Below are positions 27,952 to 39,000 of a stretch of 64,000 bases of DNA, in pieces (within the stretch, counting starts at the first letter, position 1; every line of letters begins with the position of its first letter). The DNA is from Nostoc sp. FACHB-973 (GTDB lineage: Bacteria; Cyanobacteriota; Cyanobacteriia; Cyanobacteriales; Nostocaceae): the NCBI RefSeq assembly GCF_014698115.1, contig NZ_JACJSJ010000016.1, forward strand, positions 59,802 to 123,801, written 5' to 3'. The notes below the pieces were generated by a model. It searched no databases. It was not told where the DNA came from and saw nothing but the letters and a program-made list of their open reading frames with translations. The position numbers were made by a program, and so were the translations under genes.

Positions 27952-30705
27952 ATGTATATTAATGACGTAAGTTTATCTTCTTTAGTAGTAGCAGAACCTG
28001 GGGAATCTTACCAGTCAGGTGCAACTCTTAATCGTTGGGTTGAAGTGCTGGTGGACTGTCCAGGAACTGCAACAGAAGTAGAAAAAGGGGGAAATCTATA
28101 TGTATATCGATCGCCAGCCGGGTTAGAAGTAAAACCTGGAGATATTTTGAATGTGCCATTTGGCGCACAACACCTAACAGGAGTAGCCATTAGATTGCTG
28201 GCAAAACCTCCAGCAGACTTACCGCTAGAAAAAATTCGGGATGTGGAAGATGTTATTCAAAAGAAATTTTTCCGCGATAGTTATTGGACTCTGATGGAAC
28301 GGGTATCGCAGTATTACTACACACAAATGATTCAGGTAATACGTACAGCACTACCACCAGGATTATTGGGGCGATCGCAGCGTCGCATCCGCTTAACTGT
28401 GGCCGGTGCAGCAGTGTCTACTAACACTAATATTAATGCTTGGTTAGATACACCTTTGATGCGTGTGATTCCTCAAGCTTATTCTTGCCTAATTGAGTTT
28501 TATTTACTCAATACAATCGAAAATAATTATTTGATTAAAATTTTGGCTTTATTAAGCTTTCAAAGTTTAGTAGCGAAAGTTAACAATAAAGATGCTTATA
28601 AAATTCTCCAACTCCTACAGCAACAAGCAGACGGTGATTATAGCTTTCGGTACTTACAAAATCAAGTCCAACGAGCTTACCAGGGAGTCCGCGAACTATT
28701 GCGACGAGGTTTAGTAGAAAGTTACTTAGAACCGCCCCAACTGACTAAGCCGAAATTTGAAAAAGCAGTAACCCTAGTGGGCAGTACATTTGAGCGTGAA
28801 TTAACAACTCGCCAACGAGAAATTTTGGAAGTCTTGCGGCGGCGTGGTGGGGAGTTGTGGCAAAGTGAATTACTGCAAATTTGCAATGCGAGTTCCTCTA
28901 TTTTGAAGACACTAGCACAAAAGGGTTACATCGTCATCGAAGAACGGGAAGTATTGCGAACAGAACAAAGCCCAACATTAGCTCAAGATCAACCAAAAAC
29001 GTTAAATTCAGATCAAGCCAGCGCCCTAGCAACAATCGAGTCATTAAATGGATTTGCTCAAGTTTTGTTGCATGGGGTGACAGGTTCCGGAAAAACCGAA
29101 GTATATTTGCAAGCGATCGCTCCTCTACTGAAAGTCGGCAAATCCGCCCTTGTTTTAGTCCCAGAAATTGGACTCACACCCCAACTAACCGATCGTTTTC
29201 GCGCCCGCTTTGGCAATAAAGTTAGCGTATATCACAGCGCCCTTTCAGACGGTGAACGTTACGACACCTGGCGACAAATGCTCACCGGAGAACCCCAAGT
29301 TGTCATAGGCACCCGCAGCGCCATTTTCGCTCCTTTGCCCAACTTGGGTTTAATCATCTTAGACGAAGAACACGACAGCAGCTTCAAACAAGACTCACCC
29401 ATCCCCACCTACCACGCCCGCACCGTCGCCCAATGGCGAGCCGAATTAGAAAATTGCCCCCTGGTTTTAGGTTCCGCTACCCCTTCGTTGGAAAGTTGGC
29501 TGAGTGTGAGGGAGCAGAGGGGTAGAGGGGCAGGGGAAGCAGGGGAAGAATTCTTAACTCCTAACTCCTCACTCCTCACTCCTAACTCCCCACTCCCCAC
29601 TCCCCACTCCCCACTCCCCACTCACTACCTCTCCCTCCCCGAACGCATCAATTCCCGCCCACTACCGCCAGTCGAAATTGTGGATATGCGCCAAGAGTTG
29701 CAGCAGGGAAATCGTTCTATATTTAGTAGATCCTTGCAAGAAGCTTTGCAACAGTTAAAAGAAAGACAGCAGCAAGGAATTTTATTTATCCATCGGCGAG
29801 GACACAGTACTTTTGTATCTTGCCGCAGTTGTGGCTATGTGTTGGAATGTCCCTACTGTGACGTGTCCCTGGCATATCACCACACCGAAGAGGGAGCGCC
29901 GGAATTATTGCGGTGTCATTACTGTAACTATACGCGATCGCATCCCAAATTCTGCCCCGATTGCAGTTCCCCTTACCTGAAATTCTTTGGTAGCGGTACT
30001 CAGCGAGTCACCCAGGAACTAGCGCGACAGTTTCCGCAATTACGCTTAATTCGGTTTGATAGCGATACCACCCGCAACAAAGGCGCACACCGTACCTTAC
30101 TTACGCAATTTGCCAACGGCGAAGCAGATTTATTAGTAGGTACGCAAATGCTCACCAAAGGCTTAGATTTACCGCAAGTGACACTTGTGGGCGTTGTCGC
30201 CGCCGATGGGTTGCTGAACTTATCAGATTATCGCGCCAGCGAACGGGCATTTCAAACCTTGACTCAAGTAGCTGGACGTGCTGGGAGAGGCGACGATCCG
30301 GGTAGAGTTATTGTACAAACTTATACTTCAGAACATGCAGTAATTCAGGCAGTGCGATCGCACGATTATCAGTCTTTTTCTCAGGCAGAATTAGAACAGC
30401 GTCAAGCCCTGAATTATCCCCCCTACGGAAGGTTAATTTTGTTGCGCTTGAGTAGTCTCGATCCGATTCAAGTGCAGAATACAGCCCAAATCATCGCCAC
30501 AACTTTAAGTGCAAACGAAGAATTAGAGATATTGGGGCCAGCACCAGCCAGTATTTTACGAGTAGCGAATCGTTATCGCTGGCAAATATTGATTAAATTT
30601 GCTCCTGATGAATTGCCGCAATTACCAGATTGGGAACAAGTGCGATCGCTTTGTCCCCAATCTGTTAGTTTGACCATAGACGTAGACCCATTAAATATTA
30701 TGTAA
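27952..30705 (+). CDS. priA: Primosomal protein N' (replication restart helicase PriA)
   Basis: 917 residues, longer than usual. The N-terminal DNA-binding domain is followed by a superfamily 2 helicase: Walker A HGVTGSGKTEVY (about 373), DEEH box (DEEHDSSFK, about 474), GSATPSLESW, then the zinc module with eight Cys (CRSCGY, CPYCD, CHYCNY, CPDCSS; about 625-680) and motif GRAGRG (about 777). It reloads the replisome at stalled forks. An insert at about residues 519-560 is made of heptamer-repeat sequence rich in Pro, Ser and Thr and sits between helicase motifs. The frame is intact, so the protein is likely functional. Confidence 0.95.
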   Translation: MYINDVSLSSLVVAEPGESYQSGATLNRWVEVLVDCPGTATEVEKGGNLYVYRSPAGLEVKPGDILNVPFGAQHLTGVAIRLLAKPPADLPLEKIRDVEDVIQKKFFRDSYWTLMERVSQYYYTQMIQVIRTALPPGLLGRSQRRIRLTVAGAAVSTNTNINAWLDTPLMRVIPQAYSCLIEFYLLNTIENNYLIKILALLSFQSLVAKVNNKDAYKILQLLQQQADGDYSFRYLQNQVQRAYQGVRELLRRGLVESYLEPPQLTKPKFEKAVTLVGSTFERELTTRQREILEVLRRRGGELWQSELLQICNASSSILKTLAQKGYIVIEEREVLRTEQSPTLAQDQPKTLNSDQASALATIESLNGFAQVLLHGVTGSGKTEVYLQAIAPLLKVGKSALVLVPEIGLTPQLTDRFRARFGNKVSVYHSALSDGERYDTWRQMLTGEPQVVIGTRSAIFAPLPNLGLIILDEEHDSSFKQDSPIPTYHARTVAQWRAELENCPLVLGSATPSLESWLSVREQRGRGAGEAGEEFLTPNSSLLTPNSPLPTPHSPLPTHYLSLPERINSRPLPPVEIVDMRQELQQGNRSIFSRSLQEALQQLKERQQQGILFIHRRGHSTFVSCRSCGYVLECPYCDVSLAYHHTEEGAPELLRCHYCNYTRSHPKFCPDCSSPYLKFFGSGTQRVTQELARQFPQLRLIRFDSDTTRNKGAHRTLLTQFANGEADLLVGTQMLTKGLDLPQVTLVGVVAADGLLNLSDYRASERAFQTLTQVAGRAGRGDDPGRVIVQTYTSEHAVIQAVRSHDYQSFSQAELEQRQALNYPPYGRLILLRLSSLDPIQVQNTAQIIATTLSANEELEILGPAPASILRVANRYRWQILIKFAPDELPQLPDWEQVRSLCPQSVSLTIDVDPLNIM
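29508..29630. repeat. CCCCACT heptamer array inside priA
   Basis: Degenerate GGGAGCAGAGGGGTAGAGGGG is followed by TCCTCACTCCTAACTCCCCA and at least five copies of CCCCACT. It encodes a Pro/Ser/Thr/Leu-rich loop in frame. The same heptamer is found in spacers near 4895, 18245 and 53320. Confidence 0.9.
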
Positions 30706-31072
30706 ATTTTGGTTGATAAAAAATACTTGAAACCAATATTCAGAATTCATTCGTACAGAATAATTCTGAATTTTTACTCCTGAATTCTTCTCAATGCTAT
30801 GCTCAATCCACAAAAACTAATGAGAGCGATTAACCAATTTATTGAAAACACAGAATAAGGACTGATTCTTGTAGAGACGGCGATAAATCGCGTCTTTGCG
30901 ATCTAAAATTTTCATCAAAAAACCTTAACCGAACCATATTGGCGCCGCACCTGTAATTATTATTGAAGGTGCGTTAGCCTACGGCATAACACACCCTACT
31001 GACATTTATATTTTGCTTTATAGGTAGAGTATTCTGACTCCTGAATTCTGACTCCTGACTCCTGTTTATAAA
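30706..31072. other. Spacer downstream of priA
   Basis: 367 bp between convergent genes. It contains the dispersed repeat GGTGCGTTAGCCTACGGC (near 30968), also seen near 59765, and ACTCCTGAATTCTG heptamers. No gene and no strong terminator seen. Confidence 0.5.
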
Positions 31073-34000
31073 TCAACTCAAAGTAATAAAATGACTAGCG
31101 TTTAAATTGGATGCCGTAATTCCAGTTAACAACCCAATACTGAGGTTACCAGAAATAACCTTAATTAACGCATCATTCCCGCTTTGAGTAATAGACAAAC
31201 CTGAGTAGCTTAAACCACCTGATAAAGCAATCAAATCTTCACTGATATTGAAGTCTTTGATAGTATCTCTACCTTCATTTTTAGCAAGCACAAAGATATC
31301 ACTACCTGCACCTCCTGTAAGACTATCAGTACCCAAACCACCATAAAGTTGATCGTTTCCTAGCCCGCCAACAATCACATCATTACCAGCAAAGCCAAAA
31401 ATCAGATCGTCTGAGCTAGTTCCCTGCAAAGGGTTATCACCCTTAGATGTACCAGTGATAATGCTATTAATTTGGTTGCCACTTTTAATGTTAACGACAT
31501 CAATATCATCAGGGTTGACATTGTTATATTTGGCATCACTACTAACTGCTTTGGCAGTAATAATTTGGTAAATAGTGTTGTCATCTAGAACACCATCATT
31601 AACACCTGTCACCGTGATGATTTGGGGCGTATTCCAGTTAGCTGCGGTAAATGTCACGCTAGAAACTGAAACAGTACCTTCATTCACATTGGAACTACTA
31701 AAAGTTAAGGTGACATCAGCAGTGGGTTGGCTATCGAGTTGAATACTGAAGTTAGCGGTGCCACCAGCTTCGGTAGTTACAAGTCCAGTAGTAGCAGAGA
31801 TAGTAATACCCGCTATGTCGTTGTCAGTAATAGTACCACTAGCTTGGTTATCAGCAATGGAAGCATTAGTAGGATTAGTGAGATTGACAAAAAAGCGCTC
31901 ACTAGATTCATCAACAAAATCTTCGAGAATCGGTATCGTGATTGTTTGAGTGGTAACTCCAGGGTTAAAAGTCAGGGTTCCTGTGAGTGGGGTGTAATCA
32001 AGGTTGGCGATCGCAGTATCATTACTAGTGTTGTAATCGACTGTGATGACATCACTACTTGCATTGGAGAGTTGGACGGTAAAAGAGAAATTACCAATGC
32101 TTTCGCTACCACTTTTATTGGCGATGGAGATAGTGGGTGGGTTGTCATCGTTAACTATGGTAACTGTAGCTGGGTCGGTAACAGGAGCTAACTGGTTCGG
32201 GTGACTCAGCGTCAGATTAATGGTTTCATTAACTTCAGTGACCTTTTCACCCAGAACATTAAATGTAATAGCCTTTGTTGTTTCTCCAGCAGCAAAGATT
32301 ACAGATCCCGATACAGCACTTGTTACACCTGCAACCTTAATAGTGTTGTAATCAGTGCCAAAAGTTGCCGTGCCATCCAGAACATAATGTACAGTACTGG
32401 CAATGCTAGTATCGCCACTACGGGTAACGATGAAAGTAACAATTTGGCTACCACTATTACCTTCAGTCACATTTGGGGTCGCAGTTGAAATGGCGTAATC
32501 GATATTAGCGGGAGGAACAAAGTTAGTATTCCCTATGTGATTTAAGGGCTGACCAGCAAAATTTTCAGGTGATGTGTTAGTAAGAGTACCTAATATCAAA
32601 TTCGGTGGTGTGCCAGTAACTATACTTGCTACCCAATCCAAGGCTGTTGAACCTGTGGTATTACCTGAACGTCCTACATATCCTGCTACAAATGAGGTAT
32701 CAACAACTGTGGCATTAGCTGTAACCAAACCGCCAGTAGAACCTTTTCTAAATACAATTGAGCCGTATGCTATGTCTGTAGCTCCACCATCTAAAGCCGA
32801 AACTGAATCCAGGACAATCCAATTTGAGTAAGTAGCACCATCAGCAATACCATCGTTATTCGAGTCAATATCATTGCTAAGAGTAGGAGGTACAGTAGTA
32901 CTTTGAATCAATAAGAAACTAACAGACCCACTTTCGATGTCGGTTGAACCAGTATGACCGATTGAACTTGAAGCCCCGCTCCCCCATCCAGTTCCACTTC
33001 CATTATTAGTTACGACATTTGCACCAGAGTTGGGTACATAAGTACTGCCCTTTTGCAGAAGAACCAGCAACCCATTGCTGCCAAACTGCTTACCAGACAA
33101 ATTAAAAATATTTTGAACAGCGCCAGGGTTACTAGCCGAATCACCCTCAATTCCAACTAAAAAAGTTCCAGCTGCTAGAGTTGCACCAGGAGTACCACGC
33201 AGTTCAATATATTCTTTCGGGCTATCTGTACCTGGTGGGTCAAACAGAATTTCGTTAATGAGTATCGGCTGAGGGGGAACAGGTTCATAGGGTTCATCGG
33301 GATTGTTAAATAGCAGCGAAACATTTCTAGATTCGCTGTTTGCCACCGCCAAGTCAGATTTACCGTCTTTGTTGAAGTCGCCCACAGCCAGAGAATAGGG
33401 TTTTGTGCCCACATTAAAGTTAGTGGCATCTCCAAAGCCACCAGTGCCATTTCCCAGCAGCACTGAAACTGTGCCAGAGTCTGCATTTGCCACTGCTAGG
33501 TCAGAGTTACCATCTTGGTTGAAGTCAATCACTGTGACGGATACGGGATTTAACCCCACATTAAAATGAGTAGCAATTCCAAAGCCACCAGCGCCATCTC
33601 CTAGCAGCACCGAGACATTGTTAGATAGCGAATTCACCACCGCCAAATCCAATTTGTTGTCTTTATTGAAGTCGTCTACGACCACAAAGTTAGGATTTGT
33701 TCCTACCTCAAATGAGGTAGCTGAGTTAAAAGTGCCATCACCCTTTCCCAACAGGATTGAGACGTTATTGAAGTAAGAACTCGTCACCGCTAGGTCAGAT
33801 TTTCCATCTTTGTTGAAGTCGCCCACTGTGACCGAAGTAGGACGGCTGGGAACTTTAAAGTCTTTGGCAGTTGCAAAGCCCCCAATACCATTTCCCAACA
33901 GCACTGAAACATTTTGCAAGGCATTATTCGCCGTTACTATATCAGATTTTCCATCTTTGTTGAAGTCGCCCACTGCAACAGATATGGGAGATGATCCTGA

Positions 34001-35269
34001 CGCCAGAGCAAAATTTACAGCAGGTGCAAAGCCACCAGTGGCCTTAGTGTCTCCAAACAGCACTGAAATGTTATTTGAGGAATTGTTTGCCGTTACCAGA
34101 TCCAATTTGCCGTCTTTGTCGAAGTCGGCTACAGCAACGGAATAAGGACTTACCCCCACACTAAAGCTGGTGGCAGGCTTAAAAGTGCCATCACCCTTTC
34201 CCAAAAGCACTGAAACGCTGTTGGAGGACTTGTTTGCCGTTACCAGATCGATATTACCGTCCTTGTCAAAGTCGTCGGTAACGATGGAATAGGGTCTTAA
34301 TCCTACAAGAGGTGCAATGGAAATCCTGGCAGTCTCAGTAGCACTACTGTAGGCGGTAGTGCCACCACCAACGCCGGGATCTACGTGACTAGTGCCACTG
34401 GCCTTGCCGTCTGAGGTATCCCAAGCGCGAAAAGTAATTGCAGCCATTCCGTTGTACCCAGCGTTGGGGACAAAACGGATTTTTTCTGTATCTCTGAGCA
34501 ATGTAGCAGAAGTCTGGGATACAGCGAAATTAATCCAGTTGCTACCGCCATCTGTGGAGTATTGCCAAGTACCGTTGGTATTATCTACGGCAATGACCGC
34601 AATTCCTTCTACTGCACCGGTGTCAGCATCACTGATGGGGTTGCCACCTGCACCTGTAGCAAGGATGACAGAAATTAAAGTACCTGAGTTATCAGCATCA
34701 ATTACATTTTGGGTAATAGCGGCGAGTTTGGGATTACCGGTGTTGTTGAGTGTTGGCGCTGTGTTGGAGGCTAAAATTGAGGTGTAAGCGTTAGTTACCT
34801 CTGGTGTCAAGGCTAAATCTGACTCAATTTCTCCAATCTTCACTTCTAAATCCCAGTCACCGCCCAACTCGGCATTTCCTGTGATATCTTCAGAAGCTGC
34901 CACATCTGCGCCTGTAATTTCGCTCAGACGCTGTACAAAAACTCGATCAAAAGATGCCACGTTGCAACCGTAAAGCAGAATGTCGGCATCCTCAGTTAAA
35001 TAATTTCTCCACTGCTGCAATTGATTAGTGTAGGAGTTCAAATTGTTGACATTGAGTAGGGTTGTTCCTAATTGCAAACTTCCGCTACTGCCGTGGGAGA
35101 TAATTTGAACTGATGCGAAGTTGCCACCTTGCAAAGCTTGAGTGATTTGTTCTACTCCATCTGTGGTGGAGTCAAGGATTACTACACTAGTGCCTGGTTG
35201 GATACCAGCAATCAAGCTTTCGTAGTCGATAACTGCTCGATCAATAAAAATAATATTTTGATTTGGCAT
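31073..35269 (-). CDS. Giant secreted repeat protein: DUF4347, FG-GAP, Calx-beta, RTX (copy 1)
   Basis: 1,398 residues. About 5-165: DUF4347 (FIDRAVIDYESLIAGIQPG; QIISHGSSGSLQLG; DILLYGCNVA). About 170-315: an Ig/cadherin-like domain with no counterpart in the second copy. About 325-675: seven FG-GAP/VCBS repeats with DxDxDGxxD calcium loops (DFNKDGKSDLAVAN). About 680-870: a lamin-tail-like domain (ILINEILFDPPGTDSPKEY). Then two Calx-beta domains, and RTX nonapeptides near the end (GFAGNDVIVGGLGNDQLYGG). The C-terminal RTX plus tail suggests type I secretion; there is no N-terminal signal peptide. Likely a calcium-binding surface or matrix protein. An AGGA 8 nt upstream supports the start. 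Confidence 0.9.
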   Translation of the reverse strand: MPNQNIIFIDRAVIDYESLIAGIQPGTSVVILDSTTDGVEQITQALQGGNFASVQIISHGSSGSLQLGTTLLNVNNLNSYTNQLQQWRNYLTEDADILLYGCNVASFDRVFVQRLSEITGADVAASEDITGNAELGGDWDLEVKIGEIESDLALTPEVTNAYTSILASNTAPTLNNTGNPKLAAITQNVIDADNSGTLISVILATGAGGNPISDADTGAVEGIAVIAVDNTNGTWQYSTDGGSNWINFAVSQTSATLLRDTEKIRFVPNAGYNGMAAITFRAWDTSDGKASGTSHVDPGVGGGTTAYSSATETARISIAPLVGLRPYSIVTDDFDKDGNIDLVTANKSSNSVSVLLGKGDGTFKPATSFSVGVSPYSVAVADFDKDGKLDLVTANNSSNNISVLFGDTKATGGFAPAVNFALASGSSPISVAVGDFNKDGKSDIVTANNALQNVSVLLGNGIGGFATAKDFKVPSRPTSVTVGDFNKDGKSDLAVTSSYFNNVSILLGKGDGTFNSATSFEVGTNPNFVVVDDFNKDNKLDLAVVNSLSNNVSVLLGDGAGGFGIATHFNVGLNPVSVTVIDFNQDGNSDLAVANADSGTVSVLLGNGTGGFGDATNFNVGTKPYSLAVGDFNKDGKSDLAVANSESRNVSLLFNNPDEPYEPVPPQPILINEILFDPPGTDSPKEYIELRGTPGATLAAGTFLVGIEGDSASNPGAVQNIFNLSGKQFGSNGLLVLLQKGSTYVPNSGANVVTNNGSGTGWGSGASSSIGHTGSTDIESGSVSFLLIQSTTVPPTLSNDIDSNNDGIADGATYSNWIVLDSVSALDGGATDIAYGSIVFRKGSTGGLVTANATVVDTSFVAGYVGRSGNTTGSTALDWVASIVTGTPPNLILGTLTNTSPENFAGQPLNHIGNTNFVPPANIDYAISTATPNVTEGNSGSQIVTFIVTRSGDTSIASTVHYVLDGTATFGTDYNTIKVAGVTSAVSGSVIFAAGETTKAITFNVLGEKVTEVNETINLTLSHPNQLAPVTDPATVTIVNDDNPPTISIANKSGSESIGNFSFTVQLSNASSDVITVDYNTSNDTAIANLDYTPLTGTLTFNPGVTTQTITIPILEDFVDESSERFFVNLTNPTNASIADNQASGTITDNDIAGITISATTGLVTTEAGGTANFSIQLDSQPTADVTLTFSSSNVNEGTVSVSSVTFTAANWNTPQIITVTGVNDGVLDDNTIYQIITAKAVSSDAKYNNVNPDDIDVVNIKSGNQINSIITGTSKGDNPLQGTSSDDLIFGFAGNDVIVGGLGNDQLYGGLGTDSLTGGAGSDIFVLAKNEGRDTIKDFNISEDLIALSGGLSYSGLSITQSGNDALIKVISGNLSIGLLTGITASNLNASHFITLS

Positions 35270-35340
35270 TTCTAATTCCTCAGTAAAATTAATTTGTGCT
35301 TTAAAAGTTTTGTTTTCTGGCAGTTGCGCTCTGATTATTA

Positions 35341-35494
35341 GAGGGTGTTTGAAAAGCTATATTTATTATCCAAAGTGTCTAATACCCCCCCTTGTAAATG
35401 GGCGGAATAATCTCTTAAAGCCCCCCTTTATAAGGGGGGTTGGGGGGGTAATGTCAGAATTGAATGTGTTATACGACACTTTTCAAACATCCTC
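35341..35494. mobile_element. MITE with 16-bp inverted ends and TTA target duplication
   Basis: 154 bp bounded by GAGGGTGTTTGAAAAG and CTTTTCAAACATCCTC (one mismatch), flanked by TTA on both sides (35338-35340, 35495-35497). The interior has a CCCCCCTTTATAAGGGGGG palindrome and no gene. A 3-bp TNA duplication fits mobilisation by an IS5-type transposase. It sits in the upstream region of the first giant gene; the equivalent place in the second copy is empty. Confidence 0.85.
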
Positions 35495-35554
35495 TTAGAC
35501 CTGGCTTGAAAATACGGAGTAGGGAGTGGGGAGTAGGGATTAGTCGGGCAGCAC

Positions 35555-35690
35555 TAAATATCCGCTTCCTTACCTAAATTGAATCGGTAATTATAACGTT
35601 TGTTTTGAGGGCAAAAAGGAATATGATAAGTAAGTACAAAATTACGCTAAAAATCCTATATTTTCTACTGTATTATTACTGCGATCGCTC
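35555..35690 (-). promoter_or_regulatory. Upstream region shared by both giant genes (copy 1)
   Basis: CGGTAATTATAACGTTTG, AATATGATAAGTAAGTACAA and CTGTATTATTACTG recur in the same order at 40738-40880 upstream of the second copy. The similarity extends 5' from the coding sequences but is broken by different insertions. Likely a duplicated control region. The stretch 35690-36017 holds nothing else recognisable. Confidence 0.6.
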
Positions 35691-36017
35691 AAATATCCTA
35701 AAAATTAAATTTGAGAGTTTAGTTATAAACTTAAATACTTTTAATTTCTCTATCTAAATTAGTCAACGTCTTGTCGGATAAACTTTCTAGCAGTAAAATT
35801 CCTACAGTTATAGCAGTTGCCAGCTAGGTTAGGACATAAACTGATAATAAAACCCAGACACCAAAAGACTTTCAAGCCCATTGTCTGTTGCCTATTGTCG
35901 GTTCCCTGCTATAAAATTTGTAAAAGCTAATTATGTAATTTTATTAATATAAAAAATTGATAAAGCCAATAGAGCTAAATCAATCGGCTAAAGTTGCTCT
36001 ATTGGCGTCTTGCTGTA

Positions 36018-39000
36018 CTAGTAAGTAATGAAATTGCTAACGTTTAAAGTTGATGCCGTAATTCCAGTTAACAAAGCAAGATTTTCGTTACCAGAAGTAA
36101 CCTTAATCAAGGTATCATTGCCACTCTGAGTAATAGACAAACCTGAGTAGCTTAAACCACCTGATAAAGCAATTAAATCTTCAGTAATATTGAAGTCTTT
36201 GATAGTATCTCTACCCTCACCCTTAGCAAGCACAAAGATATCATTGCCTGCGTCCCCTGTGAGATTATCAGTACCCAAACCGCCATAAATCTGATCGTTT
36301 CCTCCTCCAGCAACAATAGTGTCATTACCAGCAAAGCCAAAAATCAGATCGTCTGAACTAGTTCCCTGTAAGGAGTTATCATTATTGGATGTACCAGTGA
36401 TAATGCTATTAACTTGATTACCATTTTTAACGTTGATGACATCAACATCGTCAGGGTTGAGATTGTTATATTTGGCATCACTACTAACTGCTGCACTAGT
36501 AATGATTTGGTAAGCAATGTTGTCATCTGCAACACCATCATCAACACCTGTAACTGTGATGATTTGGGGCGTATTCCAGTTAGCTGCGGTAAATGTCACG
36601 CTAGAAACTGAAACAGTACCTTCATTCACATTGGAACTACTTAAATTTAAGGTGACATCGGCAGTGGGTTGGCTAGTGAGTTGAATATTGAAGCTATCAG
36701 TGCCACCAGCTTCAGTAGTTATGAGTCCCTTGGTGGCAGAGATGTTTAAACCGGCTGTATCGTCGTTAGTAATCTTACCACTAGCTTGATTATCGCTAAA
36801 ACTGGCATTGGTGGGGTTGGTGAGATTAACAAAAAACTGCTCAGTTGATTCGTCAACGAAATCATTGAGAATCGGTATCGTGATTGTTTGAGTGGTAACT
36901 CCAGGGTTGAAAGTGATGGTTCCTGTGAGTGGGGTGTAATCAACGCCAGCGATCGCAGTATCATTACTAGTGTTGTAATCAACTGTGATTACGTCACTGC
37001 TGGCACTGGAGAGTTTGACGGTAAAAACTAGATTGCCGCTGTCTTCCTTGCCGCTTTTATCTGCGATGGAGATGGTGGGTTGGGTGTCATCATTAACTAT
37101 GGTAATTGTAGCTGGAGCGATCGCAACTGTTTGGTTAGGGTAACTCAGCTTCAGATTAATGGTTTCGTCAGCTTCAGTGACCTTTTCACCTACAACATTT
37201 AATGTAATATTCTTTGTTGTTTCCCCAGGGGCGAATTTTAAAATCCCAGATGAACTACCTGTGACACCGGCAACTTTAATACTGTTGTAATCACTCTTAA
37301 AAGTTGCTGTGCCATCCAGAGCATAATTTACGCTACTAGCAACGCCAGTATCGCCACTACGGGTAACGGTGAAAGTGACAGTTTTGCTACCGCTATTACC
37401 TTCAGTTACAGTTGGGGTAGCAGTTGAAATGGCGTAATTGATATTAACAGCAGGAGCAAAGTTAGTGCTTCCAATGTGATTTAGCGGTTGAGTAGCAAAG
37501 CTTCCAGGTGATGTGTTAGCAGCAGTACCTAATGTCAGATTCGGTGCTGTGCCAGTAATTACACTCGCTACCCAATCCGAGGCGGTTGAACCGATGGTAT
37601 TCCCTGAACGCCCCACATATCCTGCTATAAATGAGGTGTTAACAACTGTGGCATTAATTGGAGCTGAACCACCAGAACCTTTTTTAAATACAATCGAGCC
37701 GTAGGCTTTGTCTGTAGTTCCCCCATCTAAAACAGAAACTGAATCCAGTACAGTCCAATTTGAGTAACTATCGCCATCAGCAATACCATCGTTATTTGAG
37801 TCAATATCAGTGGTCAGAATGGGTGCAGTAGTAGCTTGAATCAGAAAAAAACTAACAGACCCACTTTCGATGTCAGTTGTTCCACCAGTGTGACGGATTG
37901 AACTTGAGGCTCCATTCCCCCATCCCGCTCCACTTCCAGTATTAGTTATTACATTTGCATTAGGGTTGACTGCATAAGTATTGCCTTTTTGCAGAAGAAC
38001 CAGCAACCCATTGCTACCAAACTGCTTACCAGACAAATCAAAAATATCCTGAACGATGCCAGGATTAGGGGAGCCGGAATCACCCTCAATGCCAACTAAA
38101 TAAGTTCCAGCTGCTAGACTCCCACCGGGAGTCCCACGCAGTTCAATATATTCTTTCGGGTTATCTGTACTGGGGGGGTCAAACAGAATTTCGTTAATTA
38201 GTGTCGGGATAAAGACATCATCATTAATGATGTCTACTTGGGCTGAACTGGTAGTAATTGTGGAACTTTCCGGCGCAGTTGTGAAATTGGGATTACTTAG
38301 AGTAACAATAATGTTTTCATCAAGTTCAACTGTATACTCACCCAAAACATCGACTTTAATCGTCTTTGTCGTTTCTCCGGCTGCAAAGTTTAAAGTCCCC
38401 GATGAAGCAGTGCCTCCATTCGTAACCTGAATATTGTTATAATCACTATTCAAAACTGCTGTACCGCTAAAGGCATAATCCACTGTACTCGCCACGCCAA
38501 TACCACCACTGCGGGTGACGGTAAAGGTAACAGATTGAGTGCCGCTATTACCTTCAGTTAAAGTTGGGGTGGTGGTGGAAATTGCGTATTGAATGGCATC
38601 GTTAGCAGCAATATTTAGAGTAGTTTCAGCGATCGCCCCAGCAACAGCCCCCGTAATTGTACCGAAATTCAGTACAAGGGTTTCCGTATTCTCTGGTAAA
38701 TCGTCTGGTTGAATGGGTAAAATTATTGTTTTAGTTAAATTTGAACCTGCTGCCCCTGCGCTAAAAGTAAGACTATTGGGTGAAAATGTATAATCGTTGC
38801 CACTGCTAGCAGTGCTACTGTTGTTAATGACAATGGGAACTGTGACATCAGTATCGGGAGTCACGTCTAAAGTAACGGTAATAGTTACCTCAGTAGCAGT
38901 ACTACCTTCTGTAGTGTTGTAGGTAGCAGCACCAAAGTTAACTTTTACGGGTGCAGTAGTATTCAGTGGCACTGAAACGTTATTGGAGCCTGAATTAGCC

